A stretch of DNA of 37,526 nucleotides from Patescibacteria group bacterium (GCA_018822435.1 JAHJKD010000020.1:1-37526), one strand, 5' to 3'; positions 9,245-17,227 are shown, numbered from the stretch's first letter. Notes: generated from the sequence alone by a model not told the origin. Made by a program: numbers and translations.

Positions 9245-9664
9245 TTAATCAGTTGAAGAATTATTTTCCGGAAAAGCCTTTTTTTCCAATTCTTCTATCT
9301 CTTCTTCTGATAAATTATCAGGATTTGAAATTATTCTTTTTTTAGGTTCTTCTTCCTCCGGCTCATCTTGTCCGGGCAGTCCTTCTGTGAAACCGGACCA
9401 AGTTTTACCAAAGCTTTGTTTTAATTCATCGTATTTTCCGGAAAAAGTGTCATCTTTTTTGTACTTCATTCGGAGTCCCACGCCAGCTGCTCCGATTAAA
9501 CCGATAATAACAGTTGCCACTATCACCCAAGTGATCATTTTTGTTTTTTCTGGGTGGTGTTTTCGGACAATGTTGGGTTCTTTCTCTTGTTCACTTTTAT
9601 CCGGGTCTTGTCCTTTGGCCCTTTTTAAATCTCGGGAAAGTTTTTCCTCTTTACTAATTGGCAT
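9245..9664 (-). CDS. One-TM protein of unknown function
   Basis: A 139-residue protein. A charged N-terminal cytoplasmic region (about 1-42) precedes one membrane helix (about 43-65, MITWVIVATVIIGLIGAAGV), followed by an extracytoplasmic segment that ends very acidic (EEEEPKKR, SEEEIEELEKKAF). I recognise no family. The start overlaps the end of the upstream MBL-fold gene by 11 bp, and gyrA begins 30 bp downstream, so the three are likely cotranscribed from the promoter at 10301-10329. The bitopic layout would suit a membrane tether or adaptor, but the sequence does not show a partner. Confidence 0.75.
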   Translation of the reverse strand: MPISKEEKLSRDLKRAKGQDPDKSEQEKEPNIVRKHHPEKTKMITWVIVATVIIGLIGAAGVGLRMKYKKDDTFSGKYDELKQSFGKTWSGFTEGLPGQDEPEEEEPKKRIISNPDNLSEEEIEELEKKAFPENNSSTD

Positions 9665-10271
9665 TTAATATAATTACGTTTGTTTTATCTTGAGGCAGAT
9701 CCTTTTTCTTAATAATCAGTTTATCCATGGCATCGCTGGGCTTGCCTCCGGTTTCTTTAATAAATTTATCTAATGTTTCTAGCTGAGCTTTGCATTTTGG
9801 AATCTTGTAATACATCGGAATAATTACCCTTGGCTCTACCTGGCTGACAATTTTTGTTCTTTTTTCCGGAGTCAGGCTAGAAATAGGCAACATTAAAATA
9901 TCTGCCCCTTCCATCGTTTCTAATTGTTGGTCGGTTAGGGAGTGATTGATCAGGCCTAAATGGGCAATCTTTACATCCTCAATATCAAATAAATAAATGG
10001 TATTGCCTTTTTGGTCAGCCTCGCCTGCTTGTACTCCGTAAACGAATACATTTTGCCTTTCATATTCGCCCGGGCCGTCAATTTGAAAAAAATCGCCCAT
10101 CATCCGGCCAAAATTATTGGACTCATCTGCATCTGGATTTGAAGAAACAACCAAATCTGTCTTTGCTTTTGGCATTTTTAAGCCAAATTTATCTTGATAA
10201 GGATCAATAATTATGGTGGTGTCATTGCTCTGGATTTTAAAACAGCTCATTCCGAGCCAAGTGATATGCAT
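9654..10271 (-). CDS. Metallo-beta-lactamase-fold protein with degenerate metal site
   Basis: A 205-residue protein with the layout of small UlaG-like MBL-fold hydrolases: MHITWLGMSCFKI at the start, a DP-Y loop, IDGPGEYE near residue 67, a LINHSLTDQQLE segment and VEPRVIIPMYY. In catalytic relatives these positions read HSCF, a SHxHxDH motif, and PMHY. Here the first is MSC, the metal motif is replaced by SSNPDADESNN and the last His is Tyr. Most metal ligands appear lost, so it is probably not a standard hydrolase and may have a binding or structural role. It is first in the gyrA operon, with a good promoter at 10301-10329 and a leader of about 22 nt. Confidence 0.85.
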   Translation of the reverse strand: MHITWLGMSCFKIQSNDTTIIIDPYQDKFGLKMPKAKTDLVVSSNPDADESNNFGRMMGDFFQIDGPGEYERQNVFVYGVQAGEADQKGNTIYLFDIEDVKIAHLGLINHSLTDQQLETMEGADILMLPISSLTPEKRTKIVSQVEPRVIIPMYYKIPKCKAQLETLDKFIKETGGKPSDAMDKLIIKKKDLPQDKTNVIILNAN

Positions 10272-10300
10272 ATGGTTAAGTAAAATTAATTATCTATAAA

Positions 10301-10329
10301 ATTTTAACATTTTTTTTGATCCCTGACAA
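10301..10329 (-). promoter_or_regulatory. Sigma-70-type promoter of the MBL-fold/gyrA operon
   Basis: On the minus strand, TTGTCA (10324-10329) and TAAAAT (10301-10306) are 17 bp apart. The predicted start is near 10294, about 22 nt before the first start codon at 10271. Confidence 0.65.
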
Positions 10330-10362
10330 GTGGATTTTTAGCTTAGTCTTGCCATTTTTTAC

Positions 10363-10391
10363 TTATTATTGTAAACTAAAAAAGCTATAAA
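10363..10391 (+). promoter_or_regulatory. Weak candidate promoter for rpsA
   Basis: TATAAA at 10386-10391 is preceded, 17 bp upstream, by a poor -35 (TTATTA, 10363-10368). An alternative pair is TTGCCA (10349-10354) with TAAACT (10372-10377), also spaced 17 bp. Either would give a leader of roughly 95-110 nt containing the hairpin at 10409-10443. Confidence 0.35.
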
Positions 10392-10408
10392 ATTTTTATT
10401 AATAAACA

Positions 10409-10443
10409 GGCATATTTTTAGCTAATTTTAGCCAAAAAATGCC
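10409..10443 (+). other. Hairpin in the rpsA leader
   Basis: GGCATATTTTTAGCT and AGCCAAAAAATGCC form an imperfect stem with a short A/T loop between the rpsA promoter candidates and its ATG at 10491. No T-run follows on the plus strand, so it is not a classical terminator there. Ribosomal protein S1 commonly represses its own mRNA in bacteria, so a leader structure is plausible, but function here is inference. Confidence 0.4.
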
Positions 10444-10490
10444 CCCATTAAGCCCTTGGTCAGGCTTTGGGTAATCTATAATTTTTAATT

Positions 10491-11813
10491 ATGACCCCTA
10501 CGAACACACAACCAGACGTAAGTTCTTCTGTTGAAGAGGAAAAAAGCCAGTCATTAATGGCCAAACTCCTGGAAGAACAAGGTGAATTACCCATCCCTGA
10601 GGTGGGTGAAATTATTGAGGGCACAGTTATTTCTGCCTCAAAAAACGAAGTCCATTTAGACATTGAAGGCCTTTCTGCCGGCGTCATCCGAGGACCGGAA
10701 TTAATCGACGAATCAGGCGAATATTCCGAACTTAAAGTCGGAGACATTGCCCAAGGCACAGTTATTGACATGGAAAATGAAAATGGCGAAATTGAGCTTT
10801 CTATCAGACAAGCCGGCCATAAAAAAGCCTGGGATAGTCTGGAACGCCTCATGCGTGAAGAAGAGATCGTTGAAGCCGAGATCATTGATGCCAACAAAGG
10901 CGGTTTGCTTGTCAGAGTTGGCCGCGTGGCTGGTTTTTTACCAGTATCTCAGCTTACTATCGAACATTATCCTCGCGTTGAAGGTGGCAATAAAAATAAG
11001 ATCCTGGAAAAACTTCAATCTTACATTACTGATAAATTTAAAGTTCGCGTCATTGATGTTGATGAAGTTGAAGACAAACTGATCGTTTCTGAAAAAGCTG
11101 CTAAAGAAGAAGAACATAAGAAAATTATTTCAAAATATAAAGTTGGCGATAAAGTCGATGGCCGCATTACGGGCGTGGTCGATTTTGGCGCCTTCATCGA
11201 ATTTGGGGAAGGCCTGGAAGGCTTGGTTCATATTTCCGAGCTGGCCTGGCAGAGAATTGACGACCCGCGTGACTTTATAAAAGTCGGCGATGTTGTTAAA
11301 GCGGAAATTATCTCTATTGATAATTCAAAAATTTCTCTTTCTATCAGACGTCTGCAAGAAGACCCTTGGAAAGTCGTTGTGAAGAAATATAAAGAAGGTG
11401 ATGTGGTTGAAGGCACTGTCCTTAAAGTTAATCCTTTCGGCATTTTCGTCGAACTGGACAAAGACATTCATGGCCTCGCTCATATTTCTGAACTTTCCTC
11501 AAAGAAAATCTCCTCCCCTAAAGAAGTTGTTGAGATCGGCAAGGATTATAAATTCAAGATCCTTACTATCGAACCCAATGATCACAGGCTCGGTCTTTCT
11601 ATGAAAGCTTTGGAAGAACCCTCCTCTGCCAAGGCTCCGGAGGGCAAGAAGGAAGAGAAGAAAGATGAAGAATCAGAAGATAAGCCTGATGAAAAAAAGG
11701 ATGAGAAAAAAGAAGAAGCTAATTCTGAAGAAAAGCCTGATGAAAAAATAGATAAAGATGTTGAGGATGTAAAAGAAGAGAAGGCGGAAGAAAAGCCAGA
11801 GGACAAGGAATAA
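10491..11813 (+). CDS. rpsA: Ribosomal protein bS1 (four S1 domains)
   Basis: bS1 binds mRNA at the 30S subunit and helps initiation on structured or SD-poor leaders, which fits the many SD-less genes here. The 440-residue protein has an acidic N-terminus and four S1 RNA-binding folds starting near residues 38, 118, 214 and 298; the last two show the conserved FGAFIEF...LVHISEL and FGIFVEL...LAHISEL patterns. E. coli S1 has six domains, so this is a short form. A roughly 65-residue Lys/Glu tail follows, beginning with S-S-A-K-A-P (residues 377-385) encoded by the 24-bp repeat at 11620-11643. No SD precedes ATG 10491. ftsH follows 53 bp downstream with its own promoter. Confidence 0.95.
   Translation: MTPTNTQPDVSSSVEEEKSQSLMAKLLEEQGELPIPEVGEIIEGTVISASKNEVHLDIEGLSAGVIRGPELIDESGEYSELKVGDIAQGTVIDMENENGEIELSIRQAGHKKAWDSLERLMREEEIVEAEIIDANKGGLLVRVGRVAGFLPVSQLTIEHYPRVEGGNKNKILEKLQSYITDKFKVRVIDVDEVEDKLIVSEKAAKEEEHKKIISKYKVGDKVDGRITGVVDFGAFIEFGEGLEGLVHISELAWQRIDDPRDFIKVGDVVKAEIISIDNSKISLSIRRLQEDPWKVVVKKYKEGDVVEGTVLKVNPFGIFVELDKDIHGLAHISELSSKKISSPKEVVEIGKDYKFKILTIEPNDHRLGLSMKALEEPSSAKAPEGKKEEKKDEESEDKPDEKKDEKKEEANSEEKPDEKIDKDVEDVKEEKAEEKPEDKE
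11620..11643 (+). repeat. SAKAP palindromic repeat inside rpsA
   Basis: CCTCCTCTGCCA followed by AGGCTCCGGAGG, a 24-bp near-palindrome encoding part of PSSAKAPEG at the junction between the last S1 domain and the acidic tail. It shares GCCAAGGCTCCG with the gyrA and rplS copies, in the same frame. Confidence 0.75.
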
Positions 11814-11815
11814 AG

Positions 11816-11844
11816 TTGTCCAAACGGGCTTAATATCCTATAAT
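11816..11844 (+). promoter_or_regulatory. Sigma-70-type promoter of ftsH
   Basis: TTGTCC (11816-11821) and a perfect TATAAT (11839-11844) are separated by 17 bp in the short gap between rpsA and ftsH. The start would be near 11851, leaving a leader of about 16 nt before ATG 11867. Confidence 0.65.
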
Positions 11845-11866
11845 AAAATTGAAAAAATAAAACTAT

Positions 11867-13738
11867 ATGCCAGCCGCAAAAAAACCGCCCAGGCCAACTA
11901 TTTGGAAAACAGTCTTATACTTCGTAATAACCTTAGTTATCATCGGAGCCTTTTTAAGCCTATACAGCACGACTCAGGATCAGACTGAAGAAGTCAGTAT
12001 GGGTACGGTCGTTTCCGAGATAAAAGAAGGCAATGTAAAGGCGATTGATGTCGAAGGCGCAGAAAAGGTCACAGTTATTTATCAAGACGATTCCCAGGTG
12101 GTCACACAAAAAGAAGCCACTGAATCAATTAGTGCTGTTTTAGGTAATTATGGCGTTACTCCTGAAGAACTCACCACTCTAGATATTAAAGTAAAGAGTG
12201 AAAGCGGTCTTGCTTACTGGATGACATCCCTGCTCCCTTTCCTTATTCCCTTTGTCCTGATTGTCGCTATTATCTGGATGATGATGCGCCAGGTCCAGGG
12301 TTCAAATAATCGGGCCATGATGTTCGGCCAATCCAAGGCTCGCGAAACTCAGCCCAAAGACAAGAAACACAAGATCACCTTTAAGAATGTAGCTGGCGTA
12401 AGAGAAGCCAAAGAAGAATTAAAAGAAATAGTTGAGTTTTTGAAACATCCGAAAAAGTTTGCTGCTCTTGGCGCAAAAGTTCCTAAAGGCGTATTGCTGC
12501 TCGGCCCTCCCGGCACCGGTAAGACCTTGCTTGCCCGGGCTGTTGCTGGTGAAGCTGACGTTCCTTTTTTCCATATTTCTGGTTCTGAATTCGTGGAAAT
12601 GTTCGTTGGTGTTGGTGCGTCCCGTGTTCGTGATTTATTCAAGAAAGCCAAAAAAAGCGCTCCAGCCATTATTTTCGTTGATGAAATCGATGCAGTCGGA
12701 AGGCACAGAGGCGCCGGACTAGGCGGCTCTCATGATGAGCGTGAACAGACTCTAAACCAGATCCTGGTAGAAATGGATGGCTTTGAACCAGATAGTGGTG
12801 TGATCGTTATTGCTGCTACAAACCGGCCTGACGTACTGGATCCAGCCCTTCTTAGACCCGGCCGTTTTGACCGTCGCGTTATCCTGGACATGCCTGATAT
12901 TAGAGACAGAGAAGGAATATTAAAAGTTCATTCTAAAGGTAAGCCATTTGCCAAAGACGTAGATCTTAAGAATATTGCGGAACGAACCCCTGGATTTTCC
13001 GGAGCTGATTTGGCTAACTTGCTTAACGAAGCGGCCATCCTGGCGGCCCGGCGCAATCAAAAAGAAATTAATCAGATAGACTGCTTAGAAAGCATTGAAA
13101 AAGTATTACTCGGTCCGGAAAGAAAAAGTGCACTTTTATCCACATCAGAAAAGAAGATCACCGCCTATCATGAAGCTGGCCATGCCTTGGTCGCAAGGAT
13201 GAGCCCGGGCGCTGATCAAGTCCGCAAAGTTTCTATCGTTTCCCGCGGACAAGCGGCCGGTTTTACATTAAAGCTGCCCATCAGAGACAAGCATCTTCAT
13301 TCCCGGTCCGAATTCATGGCGGAACTGGCTGTGCTCCTGGCCGGCCATGCCACGGAAATTAAAAAATTTAAAGAGCTCACGACCGGCGCCACTAACGATC
13401 TTCGCCAAGCTACTCGCCTGGCCCGCAAGATCGTGACCGAATACGGCATGAGCGAAAATCTCGGTCCGCGCACTTATGGTGAAAAAGAAGAGCTGGTTTT
13501 CTTAGGTAAGGAAATCGGTGAACAGCGGGACTACTCTGACATGACTGCCAATAAGATCGATGAAGAGATTACCAGCATTATTAAAAAAGCCTATGACAAC
13601 TCTCAGGACATATTAAATCAGAATGAAGAGATGCTGGAAAAAATTGCCGAAAGATTGATCAAGAATGAAACGATCGAACAGGGAGAATTTGCTGCTATGT
13701 TTAACAAGCCACCTGAGAAAAAAGTCGAAAAAAAATAA
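11867..13738 (+). CDS. ftsH: ATP-dependent zinc metalloprotease FtsH
   Basis: FtsH is a membrane-anchored hexameric AAA+ protease that degrades misassembled membrane proteins and some regulators. The 623-residue protein has a first membrane helix (about 13-32), an extracytoplasmic FtsH-Ext domain, a second helix (about 117-139) and the AAA+ module with Walker A GPPGTGKT at 213-220, Walker B IIFVDEID and the SRH region RPGRFDRR. The M41 peptidase site is HEAGH at 435-439 with the third zinc ligand D511 in ATNDLRQ. The usual GG-R-A-E-E stretch before it reads [11 protein letters not shown]. Its own promoter lies in the gap after rpsA. The next gene starts 18 bp downstream. Confidence 0.97.
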   Translation: MPAAKKPPRPTIWKTVLYFVITLVIIGAFLSLYSTTQDQTEEVSMGTVVSEIKEGNVKAIDVEGAEKVTVIYQDDSQVVTQKEATESISAVLGNYGVTPEELTTLDIKVKSESGLAYWMTSLLPFLIPFVLIVAIIWMMMRQVQGSNNRAMMFGQSKARETQPKDKKHKITFKNVAGVREAKEELKEIVEFLKHPKKFAALGAKVPKGVLLLGPPGTGKTLLARAVAGEADVPFFHISGSEFVEMFVGVGASRVRDLFKKAKKSAPAIIFVDEIDAVGRHRGAGLGGSHDEREQTLNQILVEMDGFEPDSGVIVIAATNRPDVLDPALLRPGRFDRRVILDMPDIRDREGILKVHSKGKPFAKDVDLKNIAERTPGFSGADLANLLNEAAILAARRNQKEINQIDCLESIEKVLLGPERKSALLSTSEKKITAYHEAGHALVARMSPGADQVRKVSIVSRGQAAGFTLKLPIRDKHLHSRSEFMAELAVLLAGHATEIKKFKELTTGATNDLRQATRLARKIVTEYGMSENLGPRTYGEKEELVFLGKEIGEQRDYSDMTANKIDEEITSIIKKAYDNSQDILNQNEEMLEKIAERLIKNETIEQGEFAAMFNKPPEKKVEKK

Positions 13739-13756
13739 ATTTACCAAGGAGGACTT

Positions 13757-14755
13757 ATGAAGTTCTATAAGGATATCATTTCTGCCAGTTGGCAGGGAGT
13801 CAAAAAAAACAAATTTCTCTGGTTTTTTGGTTTCTTTGTTGTGCTACTCGGAGAAAACGGCGGTGAATATGAGTTTTATATCCGGAATGCTCAGAACCTT
13901 CTGGAACGATCCAGTTTTTTAAATCCATATTACTGGTTTTCTAACGGATCCCAATCCATCTTTTATAGACTGGAATTGTTTATTAATAATGAAGGCGTGT
14001 TCGCCTATTTATTTCTCTTTTTATTTGCTGTTGCCCTGCTTGTTCTAATCTATTTCATTATGATTTCCCAGGCGTCACTTGTCTATGCTGCTAATAAGAT
14101 CTACAAAGGTGAGAAAGTCAAAATGCTTGAATGTGTCAGCCATGTGAAGAAAAAAGCATTTTCTGTTTTGGGTCTTAATCTAATTTTAAAAGGGGCTATC
14201 TATTTCGCTTTTCTCGTAATCGGTTTGCCTCTGCTTGCCTTAATTCTGGGAGCCAGCGCTGAAAGATATAACACCTTATATGTCGTGATTGGATTTATCA
14301 TCTTATTCCCGCTTTCAATCGTAGCTACCTTTTTAGTGAAATACGCTATTAACTACGTGGTATTAAATGATGAGAAGTTTTTTAAAGCCATCGGCCGGGG
14401 CTGGAAACTGTTTATTGATAATTGGCTCATTACTTTAGAAATGGCTCTAGTGATATTTGTAATCAATATCATCATTAGTTTGGCCGCTCTGGCCATCTTA
14501 TTGTTTTTACTCGCGCCTTATTTATTCTTCTCAATTTTAAATATTAGTGTTACCTGGTCATGGGCGCCATTTACTCTGTTTCTTACCATCGCCAGCATTA
14601 TTATGGCTATCGCATTTGTTCTGGTTGGATCAATATTTTCAGCTTTCCAATGGACTGCCTGGACCATGCTTTTCGATAATTTGACAAAAGAACCAAGAGA
14701 TTCTAGAATTGCCACTTGGATAAACAAAAAGAAGCCGCAAAAAGAAGGGATTTAA
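13757..14755 (+). CDS. Polytopic membrane protein of unknown function
   Basis: A 332-residue protein with about six membrane segments (near 22-32, 82-104, 138-160, 173-196, 224-254 and 274-300) and a basic C-terminus. The start MKFYKDIISASWQGVKKNKFLWFFGFF and the overall helix pattern resemble the broad group of bacterial membrane proteins annotated near glycerophosphodiester phosphodiesterase membrane domains, but no catalytic motif is visible. It has one of the few strong SD sequences in the A+T-rich part of the window (AAGGAGG, 13747-13753, 3 nt before ATG). It follows ftsH by 18 bp, so it is likely cotranscribed, and a tRNA gene begins three bases after its stop codon. Confidence 0.75.
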   Translation: MKFYKDIISASWQGVKKNKFLWFFGFFVVLLGENGGEYEFYIRNAQNLLERSSFLNPYYWFSNGSQSIFYRLELFINNEGVFAYLFLFLFAVALLVLIYFIMISQASLVYAANKIYKGEKVKMLECVSHVKKKAFSVLGLNLILKGAIYFAFLVIGLPLLALILGASAERYNTLYVVIGFIILFPLSIVATFLVKYAINYVVLNDEKFFKAIGRGWKLFIDNWLITLEMALVIFVINIIISLAALAILLFLLAPYLFFSILNISVTWSWAPFTLFLTIASIIMAIAFVLVGSIFSAFQWTAWTMLFDNLTKEPRDSRIATWINKKKPQKEGI

Positions 14756-14758
14756 TGC

Positions 14759-14834
14759 GGGCATATAGCTCAGGGGTCAGAGCACAGTCCTTATAAGACT
14801 GGGGTCGATGGTTCAAATCCATCTATGCCCACCA
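14759..14834 (+). tRNA. tRNA-Ile (UAU anticodon), CCA encoded
   Basis: A complete cloverleaf of 76 nt. The acceptor GGGCATA/TATGCCC, D stem GCTC/GAGC, anticodon stem CAGTC/GACTG with loop CTTATAA, and T stem GATGG/CCATC all pair; A73 and CCA are encoded. The anticodon is TAT, reading AUA as isoleucine. U12-A23, A37, A38 and A73 agree with isoleucine identity. Most bacteria read AUA with a CAU tRNA modified to lysidine by TilS, so a UAU version is unusual. Confidence 0.93.
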
Positions 14835-14908
14835 GGGCGGTTAGCTCAGTTGGTTAGAGCGCATCGTTGACATCGATGAGGTCACTGGTTCGAATCCAGT
14901 ATCGCCCA
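14835..14908 (+). tRNA. tRNA-Val (GAC anticodon), no CCA encoded
   Basis: It starts directly after the CCA of tRNA-Ile. The acceptor GGGCGGT/ATCGCCC (one G-U pair), anticodon stem CATCG/CGATG with loop TTGACAT, and T stem ACTGG/CCAGT all form. The anticodon GAC reads GUC/GUU. CCA is not encoded (A73 is followed by CAC). A degraded second copy of its T arm and acceptor 3' strand, ending in CCA, lies at 14954-15005. Confidence 0.93.
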
Positions 14909-15005
14909 CACTTCGACAAGCTCAGTGTGAACTTGTATACTTCAACAAGTATAACTGGTCGATTCCAGTTATAATCCCGAGTTTATCGAGGGATATCGCC
15001 CACCA
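14909..15005 (+). repeat. Palindrome-filled duplication of the tRNA-Val 3' end
   Basis: Directly after tRNA-Val(GAC) lies a GACAAGCTCAGTGTGAACT element (14915-14933, 18/19 identical to 17477-17495 behind the other tRNA-Val). It is followed by a TATACTTCAACAAGTATA-like inverted repeat, then a T-arm copy (ACTGG TCGATT CCAGT, 14954-14969). A 25-nt palindromic insert with ATCCC...GGGAT comes next, and finally TATCGCCCACCA (14994-15005), a second acceptor end with CCA. The direct repeat TATCGCCCAC occurs at 14900-14909 and 14994-15003. Confidence 0.7.
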
Positions 15006-15026
15006 CTATAAAATAAAAATTTTTTT

Positions 15027-15797
15027 ATGCCCAAGAAAAAGACAGCCAAAAAAAGAGCTACAAAAAAAAGTAGCCATAAAATGACCAATGTCGAGCAACA
15101 TAAGCTGGCTATGGCTCGCGGTGAAGTTATTGCTCCCGACGAAGTCAAAGAAACCGCCGGCGTCACAACTTGGCGCATCTTTAGAATCATATCAGAGTTT
15201 GTTGACGGTTATGAATTTCTCGCTGGCTTAAAAAATAATGTAACAATTTTTGGTTCTGCTCGCCTGCGACCAGAAGACCCTTCTTACCAGGAAGCATATA
15301 AGCTTGGTAAACTCCTTGCTAAAAATGGTTATGGAGTTGTGACCGGTGGTGGCCCTGGTATTATGGAGGCCGGCAATAAGGGTGCCTATGAAGCAGGCGG
15401 TGAATCACTAGGCCTTAACATCGAGCTCCCCTTTGAACAGAGAATTAATCCGTATGTCCGTCGTAGCATCGGCTTTCATTTTTTCTTTACTCGAAAAGTG
15501 ATGCTGACGGCTCCAGCCGTAGCTTTCTTTGCCTTTCCCGGAGGCTTCGGGTCTATTGATGAAGTGTTTGAGATATTAACGCTAATACAGACGAAAAAGA
15601 TCGCGCCCACCCCGGTTATTTTAGTCGGCAAAGAATACTGGGGAGGCATAGACAGCTTTGTCAGGAATTGCATGTTAAAAGAAAAAGGCACTATTTCTCC
15701 CGGCGACGAGAAACTTTATAAAGTCGTTGACACCGCAGAAGAAGCGATGAAAGAATTCCTGGCCTGGCAGCGTAAACAAAAAGGTAAAAAAAAATAA
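15027..15797 (+). CDS. LOG-family Rossmann-fold nucleotide hydrolase-like protein
   Basis: A 256-residue protein of the TIGR00730/LOG group, whose characterised members hydrolyse nucleoside 5'-monophosphates to a free base plus ribose 5-phosphate (cytokinin activation in plants, purine salvage in bacteria). The nucleotide-binding GGGPGIMEA is at 107-115 and the signature at 171-179 reads PGGFGSIDE; the usual Thr of PGGxGTxxE is Ser here. Residues 1-18 form a lysine-rich tail (MPKKKTAKKRATKKSSHK) not typical of the family but like tails on other proteins in this window. No SD precedes ATG 15027. rluD follows 12 bp downstream, so the two are likely cotranscribed. Confidence 0.88.
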   Translation: MPKKKTAKKRATKKSSHKMTNVEQHKLAMARGEVIAPDEVKETAGVTTWRIFRIISEFVDGYEFLAGLKNNVTIFGSARLRPEDPSYQEAYKLGKLLAKNGYGVVTGGGPGIMEAGNKGAYEAGGESLGLNIELPFEQRINPYVRRSIGFHFFFTRKVMLTAPAVAFFAFPGGFGSIDEVFEILTLIQTKKIAPTPVILVGKEYWGGIDSFVRNCMLKEKGTISPGDEKLYKVVDTAEEAMKEFLAWQRKQKGKKK

Positions 15798-15809
15798 AAC
15801 ACCTAAATA

Positions 15810-16733
15810 ATGAAAATTAAAATAACTGACAAAGATCAAGGTCAGCGCCTGGACAAGTTTTTAGTCGCCCGGTTTCCTGATATTTCCCGCACTCGTCTGC
15901 AAAAAGTTGTCCAAGATGGATTAGTTTTAGTTAATAAAAAAAATCAGACTAAGCATTATAAAGTCCTGGCCGGAGATGAACTAGATGTTAATTTTGAAGA
16001 TTTTGATGTCCAGGCCAGTCAACCAGACATATCTCCTAATAAAAATGTAAAATTTGAAATCATTAGCGAGGACGATAATTATATAATTATTAATAAACCC
16101 GCTGGCTTAATCATTCATCCCTCAGAGTCCCATCCTGAACCAGATACACTTGTTAATGGCTTACTGGCCCGCTTTCCTGAAATAGCTGAAGTTGGGGAGG
16201 ATTCGCTTCGGCCTGGTATTGTTCATCGCTTAGATAAAGAAGTTTCTGGTTTACTGGCTGTCACTAAAACCCAACCGGCTTTTTTAGATTTAAAAGAAAA
16301 ATTTGAAGAGAGAAAAATTTACAAAGAGTATATCGCTTTAGTCCATGGTGTTCCTTCTAAAGCAAAAGATGAAATTACTTTTAGTATCGCCCGTTCAGAC
16401 ACAAGTGGTAAAATGGCGGCTCGTCCTGATGATTCAGGCCGACCCGCCAAAACTGAATATGAAATAATAGAAAAGTATGATCATTTTAGCTTGTTAAAAG
16501 TTGTTATTCATACCGGCCGGACTCATCAGATCCGGGTCCATCTCAATGCCATTGGTCATCCTGTTGTCGGCGATAACCTTTATCGTCCCAAAAAATTAAA
16601 AGCCGAGCTTGAATTGGATCGCATTTTCCTTCATTCTCATAAATTGGAATTCGAAGACCTTTTTCAGCATGAAATGCACTATATTGCCCAATTACCAAAG
16701 GAATTAAAAACACTATTAAATAGTCTTGACTAG
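15810..16733 (+). CDS. rluD: RluD-family 23S rRNA pseudouridine synthase
   Basis: A 307-residue RluA/RluD-type enzyme that isomerises uridines in large-subunit rRNA. An S4 RNA-binding domain occupies about residues 9-60 (QRLDKFLVARFPDISRTRLQ). The catalytic domain has the signature GIVHRLDKEVSG with catalytic Asp142, and HTGRTHQIRVHL near residue 233. The RluD assignment rests on the S4 domain and domain order; RluC cannot be fully excluded. It follows the LOG gene by 12 bp. The rplS promoter overlaps its stop codon (16731-16733), and the hairpin at 16764-16778 may terminate its transcript. Confidence 0.92.
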   Translation: MKIKITDKDQGQRLDKFLVARFPDISRTRLQKVVQDGLVLVNKKNQTKHYKVLAGDELDVNFEDFDVQASQPDISPNKNVKFEIISEDDNYIIINKPAGLIIHPSESHPEPDTLVNGLLARFPEIAEVGEDSLRPGIVHRLDKEVSGLLAVTKTQPAFLDLKEKFEERKIYKEYIALVHGVPSKAKDEITFSIARSDTSGKMAARPDDSGRPAKTEYEIIEKYDHFSLLKVVIHTGRTHQIRVHLNAIGHPVVGDNLYRPKKLKAELELDRIFLHSHKLEFEDLFQHEMHYIAQLPKELKTLLNSLD

Positions 16734-16754
16734 ATTTTAATCTTCATTTATACT
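16726..16754 (+). promoter_or_regulatory. Sigma-70-type promoter of rplS
   Basis: TTGACT (16726-16731) and TATACT (16749-16754) with a 17-bp spacer, overlapping the end of the pseudouridine synthase gene. The same -35/-10 pair and spacing drive the SpoIID-like gene at 28400-28428. The start is expected near 16761. Confidence 0.75.
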
Positions 16755-16763
16755 ATAATAGCT

Positions 16764-16790
16764 CTTGGATTTTCCAAGTTTTTATTTATC
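16764..16790 (+). terminator. Terminator-like hairpin at the 5' end of the rplS leader
   Basis: CTTGGA (16764-16769) and TCCAAG (16773-16778) form a 6-bp stem with a 3-nt loop, followed by TTTTTATTTAT. It begins about 3 nt after the predicted rplS start site. It may end transcripts from the upstream pseudouridine synthase gene, or act as a leader attenuator or 5'-end stabiliser. Confidence 0.5.
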
Positions 16791-16807
16791 TAAAATTCAA
16801 TAATATT

Positions 16808-17227
16808 ATGGCTGAAGAAGCAAAAAAACCCGCCTCCGCCAAGGCTCCGGCGGACAAGGAGGAAAATAAAGAAATTAAAAAAGAGGCCTCAAAAAAAGAA
16901 GATAAGCCAAAAAAGGCAGAGCTGCCTGAAATTAAGCCGGGCATGACTATCCGTCTTTATCAGCGTATCAAAGAAGGTGAAAAAGAAAGGACCCAATATT
17001 TTGAGGGCATTGTTTTAGCCATTAATGGTAAAACTGCTGTTACTAGAACTGTAACTCTGCGCAAAGTATCTGAAGGTGTTGGCGTAGAAAAGATATTTCC
17101 GCTTGGTTCACCGATGATTGAGAAGATCGAGATTCTGAAAAAAGCCAAGGTTAACCAGTCTAAATTATATTACCTGCGCGATTACAATAAGAAACTGAAG
17201 GAAGAAAAAGTAAGGAAAGAAAAATAA
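16808..17227 (+). CDS. rplS: Ribosomal protein bL19 with repeat-derived N-terminal extension
   Basis: bL19 sits at the 30S-50S interface. The conserved core starts near residue 42 (PEIKPGMTIRLYQRIKEG, then RTQYFEGIVLAINGK and SPMIEKIEI) and runs to the end, matching the usual length of about 100-115 residues. Residues 1-40 are an added Lys/Glu/Ala-rich extension. Residues 8-16 (PASAKAPAD) are encoded by the 24-bp palindrome at 16830-16853. It has its own promoter (16726-16754) and no SD. tRNA-Leu begins 15 bp after the stop codon. Such an extension on a ribosomal interface protein is unusual, and whether it is ordered on the ribosome is unknown. Confidence 0.95.
   Translation: MAEEAKKPASAKAPADKEENKEIKKEASKKEDKPKKAELPEIKPGMTIRLYQRIKEGEKERTQYFEGIVLAINGKTAVTRTVTLRKVSEGVGVEKIFPLGSPMIEKIEILKKAKVNQSKLYYLRDYNKKLKEEKVRKEK
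16830..16853 (+). repeat. SAKAP palindromic repeat inside rplS
   Basis: CCGCCTCCGCCA followed by AGGCTCCGGCGG. It matches the intergenic copy at 37470-37493 (reverse complement) at 22 of 24 positions, and it encodes the S-A-K-A-P peptide in the same frame as the gyrA and rpsA copies. Confidence 0.85.
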
